A stretch of DNA of 64,000 nt from the NCBI GenBank assembly GCA_027924585.1, contig BSBM01000461.1:11237001-11301000 (forward strand). Reading direction: 5' to 3'. The stretch comes from Larix kaempferi. Taxonomy: Eukaryota > Streptophyta > Pinopsida > Pinales > Pinaceae. Shown piece by piece: positions 20,922 through 30,417 of this stretch (positions within the stretch are counted from its first letter, which is position 1; every line of letters starts with the position of its first letter). A model generated the notes under the pieces. That model worked only from the letters and a program-made list of their open reading frames with translations, searched no databases and was not told the origin of the DNA. The translations under genes and the position numbers were made by a program.

Positions 20922-23232
20922 CTAAGCTAAATCCTCTACAATGTTATAATTGGAAGTTGCACGAGTGTTTGGGTTATTGTTAATCCGTCTCAAAGGGAAA
21001 CAAGGTGCTTTGGGGCCCCCGTCCATTGGTATAGTGGGTATGTGAAGTGGTTGGTCTGTTGGGAGAGTACTTGACAATGGGTCGGTAGGTGTAGCCTCCG
21101 GGGTGGATCCATATTGATTGCGACGTGTTTGAAGATTGACATCATTTGATGACATCATGAGCAAATGGTGAGTGTTGGAATCTACATGTTGGTAGTCAGC
21201 TGCTGTGTAAGTGATTTGCTGCTGTGTTGTAGCGGATCCTTGAGGGGGATCATTTGGATGAGTGTTTACTGTGCCTTGGTTAGGTAAGGGATTTTGCAGT
21301 ATCATGGGTTGTTGTTGAGGGGGGGGTGCTGGTTGTGCAGCATGTCCTTGCCGTTGGGCATCGTCGGTCCAGATTTGATGCGCTTGATCTAAATGGGGAC
21401 AATTATGTCTGTAATGGCCATAGAATCCACATATGGAACACGGATGGTTTGTTCTCAAGTTATTCTTTTTAGCCTGTTTCGGTGGACGAACTGGATTTTG
21501 GTTGGGGGGAACAGAATTATTGTTGTTTGGAGGATTAGGTGGTGGTGCACCTTGGTTATGCTGCTGGTTATTTCCGTAGTTACATCCTCTTCCGTGGTTT
21601 GGTTGACCTCCTTGGTTACGCTGATGGTTCTGGTTTGCGGGTTGGTTTTGCTGTGCATAAACATGCCCTTGGGCAGTAGGTGGGTTTTGAGGTCGTGCCG
21701 GCTCTGGAGCAGGTTGTGGTGGGTAGTAAACAGGAGGGTTTGGAGGTGGCCCTGTTGGTTGCTGTTGTGGATAAATTTGAGCTGCTGGAAGTGTTGGAGC
21801 AAGAGGTGCTACCTGCGAAGGATAATAAGCCACTTGGGCTTGTGGCTAGACCGGAGTCTGGTGGGTTGGTTGGTTATAATATGGAGCTGGCGCATAAGCT
21901 GGTGGTGCATGCCCATAACATTGTGGTGGACGTGAAGGTCCATGGATGTGATGGGTGTGTGTTACGGGAGCATACGAAGTTGTAGCCCCAGAATTGGATG
22001 AAGCCCTAGAAAGGTCTGGGGTGTTGTTTGTACTCGTCATGGTAGAACATTTGTTATTTGCCGTGACTTGGCTGATAATACCATCGACGGAATGGGATGC
22101 CCCCAGCGCATCATGGCGGGATGGATCGTCACGCAAGGCATCAGGTAAAATAGTGTATAGATATCCTGACTGGGCATATATGAGGTCGAATTGTTGAGCT
22201 TTCAAGATAGCTTCTTCTTCTGACTGGGGTCGTTCGGAAGCTACATCTTTGGCTATGAGGGGGAGGAGTGATTTGAGGAACCAGTCCAAAAAGATTCAGT
22301 CGTCAAGTTTTATCTTGCAGAGGCTACAACGCTTATGCCACTCATGGATATGATCGGTGATGTGTGTAGCAGTGTTCTATCTACAAGACAAAAGTATTTC
22401 AACTGCTGCATCATAGCATACAGGTAGTTGGAAAAAATGCAAGAAAGTTGAGGCGAGGGACGTAAATGTGTTGTGGGTCCCATGTGGTTGCTCAATGTAC
22501 CACTTGGCTGCAGAGCCAGTGAAAGTTCATTGTAACAGTCTCAATCTAATGGAATAATCTACTATGGAGTTAGAGGAACACCATGGGTGAAATGACATGA
22601 TGTGGTTCTGGGGATCTTCCCCAGCTTTTCCTTCAAATTTTGGGATATCTAAGGGAAGCTTGGTGGGCATGGGTGGCCACGTAGGGTTGTGTCTAATAGG
22701 ATTGTTGGTTAACCTGGATAGGTCTCGTAAGTTTAGACTATCCATGTATGGTAAACTGGCAGATGGGTGTGGCGTAGTGACTGGGACATAACTATTAATG
22801 GTAGCATTATGTAGTGGTCCAGTGGCCCCTAAGGGTATGCTAGGTATGGAAGGGATGTGTCCTCCAACCAATGTGGTGTGGGAAGGGACGGTGCTCCTAA
22901 GTGAAACATGGGTTGCAGAGGGGTTAGGAATAGTGCCAGGAATTCCTGGGATCTGGGTTGTGGTAATGAGAGGGGGTGTGACCCCTATGTTGGGCATACC
23001 CATAATAAGTGGTGGTCCTGTGTTGGGCATACCTAAAGGGGGAATGGCCCCTATATTAGGCATGCCTAAGGGGGTTGTGGTTACCATGGGTGGCACAATA
23101 GTATTAGGGTTTGTTGATGTATCTCCAATGGCACTGGTGAAAAGGGGGTCATATTGTGATCCAGCCATGGGGTTGGTTAGTGGTGTCTCAGTAGGGTGTT
23201 CGGATTCAGCCTCAGAATCAGATGTGAAATGA
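20922..23232 (-). pseudogene. Gypsy-C gag
   Basis: Read leftwards from about 23232: a Pro/Gly/Met-rich N-terminal region with repeated LGMPNIG-like units, then the retrotransposon gag core LNLRDLSRL, PTKLPLDIPKFEGKAGEDP, and RLRLLQ-stop-TFTGSAAKWY. After another break comes DWFLKSLLPLIAKDV and EEAILKAQQFDLIYAQSGYLY. A 303-residue Pro/Gln/Asn-rich frame (21833-20922) carries the zinc knuckle CSICGFYGHYRHNC near 21440. Aligned with Gypsy-D, the first stop is TGA in place of an Arg codon. Gag assembles the particle and packages RNA; this copy is broken in at least three places. Confidence 0.85.
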
Positions 23233-23843
23233 GGCGCGTCAGAATTGGATGACTGTGTTCTATGCTGATGACGTGTTGAGTCAAGGGATAATGCTCTACG
23301 TCTATGATGTGTAGAGTCAAGTGTACCGAACTGAGGGGGTTCACCCTTAAAACGGTGGGATCGTCTTAAATTCTTAATGGTGAGAAATGTATAAAAATGC
23401 TAGTGGATGGTGGTGATATAAAAAACTCAAGACCCTAGTGCAACAATGTGTGCAGGAGGGGAGTGTGAAAAAATAATGGTTCTCAGGCCAACAATCAACC
23501 TCAAAAGCACTTATTATAACAACTATGCTATAATAAGTGGAGGAATCAAGAAAGTGGTAAGAATACCAAAAGTCAAACAGTTCCTAGAAAAAAGTGGTGC
23601 TCACTAGACCAAAGGTGGGTATTGTATCATGCAAACACCTAACTAGAAGTATTGTGAGTCGACAAACTATATCCTCTGCAAGGTGATGAAATCCAAGTCA
23701 GACAATATAGAGTGTAGAATCAACGGTTAGATATCTCCCTACCGGGAGGGACACTGGGTAGACAATCCTAGAAAATGGCAACTAGGATACCCTGTTCATG
23801 ACACATTCGGTTGGGTGAATCTGCAGTTTGGTTCTATCACCGT

Positions 23844-23865
23844 TGTACACCCATACGGGTGTACA
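23844..23865. repeat. Hairpin in Gypsy-C leader
   Basis: Perfect 9-bp arms TGTACACCC and GGGTGTACA around ATAC, between primer site and gag. Leader hairpins of retroelements can act in RNA dimerisation or packaging; that role here is only a guess. Confidence 0.6.
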
Positions 23866-24659
23866 CCGAGAACTTCGAAAGGTATCCTTCAGTTCTGAAT
23901 GGATTGCGGTATTCCACTCAGGCTTCCGGAACCAGTCTAGCTACTTAAACCCTCCTAAGGGAGAGGCCTTCCTGATAAATTGGTTGATAACTATGTCAAA
24001 ATTATAAGAAATTTTTGGGACCCCAAAAGACAACCACTATGTCTCAGATGTAAATAATTGAGGGGTGTTATTGGCACACCTATCCCCCCAATCCTACCTA
24101 ACTACAAGATTCTTTTAAGTGCTCCCCAAGTGGGGTTAAAAACGTTTGTTGAGTTAAGGTAGATTTTAAGGCTCAGTTAATTAAAAATGTGGCAAATTGG
24201 GTGCAAGTGTGATTATTTAACTGAAAATGATTTTCCTCGCTTGGGAGATTGATTACAAATGAAAAACAAGACGCTTCCAATTGCAAAAAATAAAGGCGTT
24301 TTCTAAAATGTAAATGCTTTAAAAAACAATTAAAAAATGATGGACTTTTGAAATAATTTTAAAGGAAAGCAAATAACATAAAAACTTCAAGAAATAAATG
24401 GATTTCTTAAGAAATTGCTTGGGAAAACTATTGAGCAAATTTAAAGTGAAACCTATGATCTAAAAATAGTGCTGAAAATCTTTCTTTCACTTACTGAAAA
24501 TTTTTAAAAAGACTTTTTAATGGAGCATATGTAAATAGAAAATGATTCACTATGGCTGTAATAATGCAGAAAAAATAATGCTGGAAAATAGGCTAAATGG
24601 GAAAAAAATATGGTAATTTTTTTTCTAAAAAATTGGTCGAATTCAAAATAACAGCATCG

Positions 24660-25020
24660 CGGGTTTTAGGGAAAAGCCACGATGTGCATCGCAGGTTTGG
24701 GCTGCGAAGTCGCGATGCAGAGCGCAAAAAATTGTCGCGAAGCCATGATGTGCAGCACGGAAAATGACCGTGAAGCCACGATGTGCAGTGCAAAAAATGA
24801 CCGTGAAGCCATGATGTGCAGCGCGAAAAAAGGCCGCAAAGCCGTGGTGTGCAACGTGGAAAATGACTGCGAAGCCGTGATGTGCAGCGTGAAAAAAGTC
24901 CGCGAGGACATAGTGTGCAGTGCAGAAAAAGGCCGCAAAGTCGCGGGGTGTTGCGCGGAAAAAATTCCGCGAGGTAGCGATGAGCCGCATGATTGTTGGG
25001 CGAAAAGTCACGATGCGAAA
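24660..25020. repeat. 33-bp minisatellite in Gypsy-C leader
   Basis: About nine or more units of 33 bp, each like GAAGCCATGATGTGCAGCGC followed by GAAAAATGACCGC. The array is richer in CpG than its surroundings. Because 33 is a multiple of three, several frames on both strands are open through it (one minus frame spells HHGFAVIFHVA-like 11-residue units), which does not by itself show coding. It lies just inside the primer binding site. Confidence 0.9.
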
Positions 25021-25210
25021 AACGAAAAATAGATCGCCAACAATGAAACCGAAAAGTGAAATTTCAGTCTGTTAGAGGCTACAGAAAGGGCCAACAACTA
25101 GGGAAGCAATGGATATGCTTTCTAGGATGGCAGATCTGCTAATTTGAATGGAAAAAAAAAGTAAAAAACTAAGATCTAAGCAAAAATTACAAAAATTTTA
25201 AAGCTCAAAA

Positions 25211-25226
25211 TCCAACGGAGTCGCCA
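25211..25226 (-). other. Gypsy-C primer binding site
   Basis: Minus strand TGGCGACTCCGTTGGA, six bases inside the LTR end. Gypsy-D has TGGCGACTTCGCTGGGGA in the same place. The form is common in plant Gypsy elements; the tRNA species was not determined. Confidence 0.8.
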
Positions 25227-25232
25227 AAAAAC

Positions 25233-25910
25233 TATTGCTTGGTTTTTCAACCAAGCATGTGGAAGGATGCACCTACTAACTTGTAGTAGCAGTCTTCAAA
25301 TTGAAAGCAAAAACAACTATAAACTGATTTGAATCTAACATGTGCATATAACAATAAACTTGAAAATATTTAAGAACAAGAACAAGAAACGAAATAAAAA
25401 ATGACTTTTGTATTGCAATACCTCAAATGGTGAGGATGTTTGGTGTTGAGCAGCTCCAAGGTTGAGATGCTCTAGGCTCCAATGGTCTCTTCTCCAAGAT
25501 TGCTACAATGGTCAAAGAACTCAAGAGATATTTTGACAGCATGAGGATAAGATGATGGATGGATAGTGAGGAGCCCCTATCACCTTTTTATAGTTTTTGG
25601 TGATGGGGAATACCATTATGGCTTTGAGGAAACCAATGGTATTAACCAACATGGTTTAGGTCTCTTTTTCCCTCCTTTTCCTTTTTTGAATATTTTTTAT
25701 ATTTTTATTCCTTTTTAATATTTTTTGGGAATTCTGGACCCTTTTTGAGGAATTTTTGAGGAAAAATATATATTTTGAGGGGGAAAAAGCGGTATTGTGG
25801 TCTTTTTGGTGACCTTTTGATGGTTGTAGAGGCTCAAATGGTGAAAAAAGTGGACAAATGGGTCATGTGAATAGGGGAATGAGCTAGTGAGCACTTTTTG
25901 GGTGTTAACA
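25233..25910 (-). repeat. Gypsy-C 5' LTR
   Basis: 678 bp, from TATTGCTTGGTTTTTCAACC to GGGTGTTAACA, partner of 13547-14234. A TATA box (TATAAAAAGG, minus strand) at 25583-25592 would drive leftward transcription. GTGTC follows at 25911-25915. Confidence 0.95.
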
Positions 25911-25915
25911 GTGTC

Positions 25916-26604
25916 GAAAATCAATCTATCCTCACCTGTCACAAACAGGTCATCCACATATATTAGAAGTATCACTGGATTTCCCTCCTCAACCTTGTAG
26001 TAAAGGTTGGAATCTGCTTTACTCTTAGTAAATCCCAAACTGGACAAGAAGTTGTCTATCCTACTGTACCATGTCCTAGGTGCTTTCTTTAATCCATACA
26101 AGGCTTTCTTCAATTTGCACACATATGACTCCCTGTCATGTGTCTCAAAACTGAGTGGTTTCTCCACATACACTTCCTCTTCGACTACACCATTCAAGAA
26201 AGCTGTCTTGACATCCATTTGGTGTATCTTCTACTTCATCACTGCAGCAAGAGCAAGTACTGTTCTGATGGAAGTGTAAGGTGCAAACATTTCTTCATAA
26301 TCTATCCCCTCTTTATGAGAGAAGCTACGAGCCACAAACCTTACCTTTTATTTCTCTATGCTGCTATCTGCAGCATGCTTGATCTTGTAGATCCACTTGG
26401 AAGTCACAACAGACTTTCCTTTTGGTCTTGGGACCACATCCCAAACATCATTCTTCATGATCGACTGGTATTTATCGATCATGGAATCCTTTCATTCTGC
26501 ATCCCGGATCCTGGGAACTTTAGATTCTTCAATATCTTCAATAGGTAGTTTGAACTTCGTCGCTGGAACAAATGTTGTTGTCCTGCTTTTGTAGGTGATT
26601 GTAC
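25916..26604 (-). pseudogene. Copia-B reverse transcriptase, N-terminal and palm part
   Basis: Minus strand from 26604: KFKLPIEDIEES linker, then IMKNDVWDVVPRPKGK, VTSKWIYKIKHA, FVARSFSHKEGIDYEEMF, IHQMDVKTAFLNG, EEEVYVEKPLSFE, VCKLKKALYGLKKAPRTWY, and the catalytic LLIYVDDLFVTG near 25950. It ends with EDRLIFDT exactly at the Gypsy-C junction, and continues at 13546. Stops interrupt the N-terminal half (after RDAE, IEK and VMK). The YVDD box itself is intact. Confidence 0.9.
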
Positions 26605-27131
26605 GATCTTTCCTACAAGTCAAATTCAATTGAATGATTAGAAACATCTCATAGTTTTTGGAACAAAATATTACACATAAAGATATATGTCATACAGTCA
26701 AGCAATTATCTTAGCAAATGCTTAAATACAACATTTATCCATATCCTGTAACTTTCTAGATGCCTTCCATCTCTACCAGAACATTGTTAAGAGTGTGCAC
26801 TACTCCCAACATGCCACCAAAGAGGTTTCATTCTAGATAAGTAGCAATGGAATGTTGTATAGTGCCATAGGCCACTTACCCATCACATGCATATTAGTAG
26901 TATACTGTTCATTAATGCAATTATTCTAATATGCATAATACACAACCTAAGTCTAGGAATATCATCGAAGAATATTATTTAAACAATCAGATATAAAAGA
27001 AATGACAATTCAAATACTTATCTTTGTTTGTTTGTTGTGTGGAATCCCTCTCAATCGTTGCTTCCTTGCAGGAGCTACTAGAGTCTTTGATAGTGTGCAC
27101 CTTAATCGATGCTGAAAGTCGATGAGAGGTT
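26605..27131 (-). other. Non-Copia segment replacing the integrase C-terminus
   Basis: Between the integrase core (ending NGVAERKN) and the RT linker, about 527 bp show no Copia coding sequence, although roughly 200 residues of integrase C-terminus are expected. Minus-strand ends look splice-like (AAAGATAAGTATTTG on one side, TTGACTTGTAGGAAAG on the other), and the part just before reads SSSSCKEATIERDS. This could be an insertion with deletion, or an unusual spliced derivative. No terminal repeats or target duplication were found. Confidence 0.5.
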
Positions 27132-27462
27132 CTTTCTTTCTGCAACTCCATTCTGTAGTGGATTGTAAGGAGTGGTCAACTCCCTCGTCATCCCTGAATC
27201 AATGCATAACTTCTTGAAGTCTTCTGAAGTGAATTCTCCACCATTTTCAGATCTAAAAGTGTTGATCTTGTTTTTAGTGTGGTTTTCTATCAAGGCTTTA
27301 AGTTCCTTGAATTTGCTGAATACTTCATATTTTGTTCTTCAAGAAACAATTCCAAGTCTTACTAGAGAAATCATTAATGAAAGAAACATAATATATATAC
27401 CCACTCAGAGAACTGGATGACATCGGACTGCATACATCGGAGTGGATAATTTCCAATATTCC
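27132..27462 (-). pseudogene. Copia-B integrase core remnant
   Basis: Minus strand shows the middle and C-terminal side of the catalytic core: INTFRSENGGEFTSEDFKKL (the canonical Asp of S-D-N-G is Glu here) and YNPLQNGVAERKN with the catalytic Glu. Before it, a readable piece (FSKFKELKALIENHTKNK) lies beside frame breaks. The integrase would join element cDNA to host DNA; this one lacks its second Asp and its C-terminus. Confidence 0.8.
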
Positions 27463-28963
27463 TTATGCCTTACTTTCACTGCTTGGAAATGCCATCTTTG
27501 TATTCTTTCCTTTTGCACATCCTTTGCAAACACCTTCATGCTTTGACTGGATTTCAGGAAGACTTTCTACTACTTTTGTTGCAATTGGTAGTGTCCTATA
27601 GTGCACATGAGAAAGCCTTTTATGCCAAATTTCACTTGGATCCATGGATTCATGTACCATGGCATGTTCAGGTTGTCCCTTCAATTTGTACAATCCTCCC
27701 TCTTGCTCTCCAATCATTATTGCATCATCTATGGTCTTTCCTTTTGGCCACATAAGCACTTGGCCATCCACAAATGAAACTCTCATTCCTTTTTGCATCC
27801 AAAGATGATATGGAGAGAAGATTCTTCTTGAGTCCAGGTACATATATAACATCTTGCATCTTTAAAGACTTCCCAGAGTCTAACTTGTAGGAGGCTTCAC
27901 CACTTCCTTTTATGGGGTATTGATACTCATCCCCAAGTTTCACCTTATGAGGTAGCTCATGTCTAGATAGGTCCATAAGGGATTCTTTGAATCCCATCAT
28001 ATGTTTATAAGACCCACTATCAATAAGCCGATCATTACACCCATGTGTAACAGTACCTGTGAGAGCATAGATTAGGACATATTCATTGTCACTTGAAGAG
28101 TCTTCACTTTTTTCCCTAGATTTCTTTCTGGGAGGTTCATCATCCTCAGCAGCATGAGCATGATACCTCTTCTTCTTGTTGTTCTTCTTCTTGTTGTGGT
28201 CTTGATTATCCTTGGGACAGTATGAGGCAAAGTGTCCCTTTACATTACAAGAGAAGCCTCTAACGCGAGAGAGATATTTCTTATCTCTTTGATGGTGGTG
28301 AGAAGATTTCTTGTGATGAGATTGCTCCCTCTTGGGATTACTTCTCTTGGTGTGAGTTGTGAGAGCTTGGTCTTCACTTCCCATCTTTTCTTCTCGAGCT
28401 ACAAGCCTAGCTTCTTCTTGTGAACTTTCCTCCCATAGTCTATTGCAGGAGATGAACTTCTTTCTTGCACATATACCTTGGACGAAGGATTCCCATGACC
28501 TAGGTAGGCCATTTAATGTGGTCATGACAATTTCTCCATTCTCCACTACTTCATCCACAACTTCAAGTTGTTCTTTGATTTGAGAGACCTTAGTAAAGTA
28601 GGATTGGATGGTCTCTCCATTCTGGAACTTAACCCCTTTCAATTGATTCCGCAGAGTCATCTTCTGATTTATATTCTTTCCTTCAAACAAATTGGTCGAG
28701 GAGTCAAACATATCCTTACGTGTCTTTAGAGAAGACACATGGGGTATGAGATGGTCTTTTATATAATTAGCAATGATTCTCTTGGACTTGACCAAGTTCT
28801 TCTTCTGTAAGGCCTTAGCCTCATCTCCCTCTAGAACTAGAACCTCTTCTTTAATGTAGGTGTCCAAATCATTCTCTTCTAGGATTAACCCAATCCTATA
28901 CTTCCATGCTCGGAATTTGTCAACTCCTTCAAGCTTATCCTCAAGCTTGGTGTGGTGAGACAT
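27463..28963 (-). pseudogene. Copia-B gag, protease and GAG-pre-integrase
   Basis: The minus frame from ATG at 28963 runs 412 codons without a stop: MSHHTKLEDKLEGVDKF, WKYRIGLILEENDLDTYI, the UBN2 gag core (HLIPHVSSLKTRKDMF, NQKMTLRNQLKG, LNGLPRSWESFVQG), a basic region, a zinc knuckle lacking its first Cys (GFSCNVKGHFASYCP), an acidic/basic linker, and the protease LIDSGSYKHMMG (usual D-S-G-A). It then shifts frame in a run of A bases near 27800. The GAG-pre-integrase continues in the frame 27852-27463 with MRVSFVDGQVLMWPK, IWHKRLSHVHYRTLP and HEGVCKGCAKGK. This is the best preserved part of Copia-B. Confidence 0.9.
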
Positions 28964-29692
28964 CTTAATGAGAAACTCAAATGGAAATAAAATATTTAGG
29001 TCTTACCACTTGATTTGTTGAAAACTGGATCTGGAGCTAGATTAGGGTTTGTCAGAGAAACCCCAAAAATTCAAACTTTGAATTCCAAACTTCTAAATGG
29101 ATTGAAAGATGCACCTTGCTGAGCTGATCAAGTTGGTATACTTCAATTTTGAAATCTGCAAAATTTGACACCTCAAAATTGCCTTTGAAACTTTCAGATC
29201 TTCTGGTCAAAATCCCGAACTAGGGTTTTATAATGCCCGGGGTTATGCCTAGCCAAATGTTCGATATTTTTCTCTAAACTTTGATTTTTCTGAGGAACAT
29301 CCAACCGTGGTCACAGATTCCAAAAATTTCAACTTTTGCAGAAACCCTAATTTTCCACCTTACCGATCAAAATCCCAAACTAGGGTTTGATGATGTCCGG
29401 GGTTCTTCCCAACAAAACAATCGATCTTGGTCTCTAAACTTCGATTTTCTTGAGGAGCATCCAGTCGTGTTCTTGGATTCCAAAAATTCCAACTTTCTTC
29501 GAAACCTTAATTTCCCGCAGTAGTGACGAGCCAAAAACTAAAAGTGCTCAGAATTGAATTCTGTCTTGACAGAAAGATGTGCCGTTGCAAGGAGAGTCAG
29601 CCTATCCTCCTTCCTTTGATGATCTGAGGAGAGAAACACAAAGATTAAGAAGCCCTAGATTCTACAGTTGGATAGTGTCTTCTTCTTAGCAC

Positions 29693-29705
29693 GACTCTGA
29701 TAGCA
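29693..29705 (-). other. Copia-B primer binding site
   Basis: Minus strand TGCTATCAGAGTC, two changes from TGGTATCAGAGCC, abutting the 5' LTR. Confidence 0.85.
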
Positions 29706-30264
29706 TGTTAATTTTTCGATAATTGCATTTAAACATTATCTAGGATCCTACTAAGAGAATAACTTGCACAGCATAACAATCATAAACACAAGAGACATAG
29801 AGTTTCCTCGGGGAAAAATAAGAAGGTGAAAAACCCTGCAACTTCCTCAGAGATAGAATAAGCCCCAATACAAAGATCACAAAGATCAATCCCCAAAAAA
29901 TAGATGACTCCAGCAGCTGCTCCTCCTCCATGTGTGCGCACTCCTCTCTCAACTAATGCGAGTTGGATGAGTGAGTGAATGAATAGAATGAGAGACACTC
30001 ACTCTCTATTTATACACAATTTAACCTGCCTTTAATTCTAATTGGGCCTACTTCCTAAGGAATCCTAATAACCCATCCACATGACACATGAAGGGACGAC
30101 CCCACACTGGTGGTCTAATAACCCATCAAATATAAGTTGCGACACTTACAAATACAAATGACAACACTTATGATTGGAGGAATAATACATCTTGATCATG
30201 AATATAATAAATTATAAGTGTAATACATAGAAGAATATCTTCTGAAGTTACAAATACATCAACA
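29706..30264 (-). repeat. Copia-B 5' LTR
   Basis: 559 bp, TGTTAATTTTTCG to ACATCAACA. A strong TATA box, TATAAATAGAG on the minus strand, is at 30004-30014. Partner of 11136-11711. Confidence 0.92.
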
Positions 30265-30301
30265 ATAGGGTCGGTAAATGAGACCACTTGTGAAGATGTA
30301 A

Positions 30302-30417
30302 GAGATGAAGTTTCAGGTTGGGATTCTTCATTTTTTCGGTATGAGTGGTCACTTTTGGATACAGCAGAGATGAAGTTTCAGGTTGGAATTCTTCAATTTT
30401 TTTGCATGAGTGGTCAC
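30302..30417. repeat. 65-bp tandem duplication
   Basis: GAGATGAAGTTTCAGGTTGG begins at 30302 and 30367, and GAGTGGTCACT ends both copies. It lies just right of Copia-B. Confidence 0.8.

Larger units (their letters stand above)
13547..25910 (-). mobile_element. Gypsy-type gag-protease element Gypsy-C
   Basis: 12.4-kb minus-strand LTR element inserted in the Copia-B reverse transcriptase. Order from 25910: 5' LTR, primer site TGGCGACTCCGTTGG, leader with a 33-bp minisatellite, gag, zinc knuckle, protease, proline-rich segment, a second zinc-knuckle ORF, about 5 kb of 3' sequence with a 149-bp tandem array and a Copia fragment, polypurine tract and 3' LTR. No reverse transcriptase or integrase motif is visible although gag and protease are clearly legible, so it is probably non-autonomous. 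LTRs are about 96% identical by eye. Confidence 0.9.
11136..30264 (-). mobile_element. Copia retrotransposon Copia-B, split by Gypsy-C
   Basis: A minus-strand Copia element recognisable from end to end: 5' LTR 29706-30264, primer site, gag, protease, GAG-pre-integrase, integrase, reverse transcriptase, RNase H, polypurine tract and 3' LTR 11136-11711. Gypsy-C occupies 13547-25910, so without it the element is about 6.8 kb. The flanks ATATG and ATAGG differ by one base and may be a decayed 5-bp target duplication. The two LTRs are about 93% identical by eye, apart from one indel of about 18 bp. Pol carries stops and a replaced integrase segment, so the element is dead. Confidence 0.9.

Noticed and set aside
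21393-21985. Plus-strand frames of 180 and 101 codons as genes
   Set aside because: They are antisense shadows of the Pro/Asn/Gln-rich gag of Gypsy-C.
24643-25032. Overlapping open frames on both strands as genes
   Set aside because: They are produced by a 33-bp repeat (multiple of three) lacking stops; no start context or family match supports coding.
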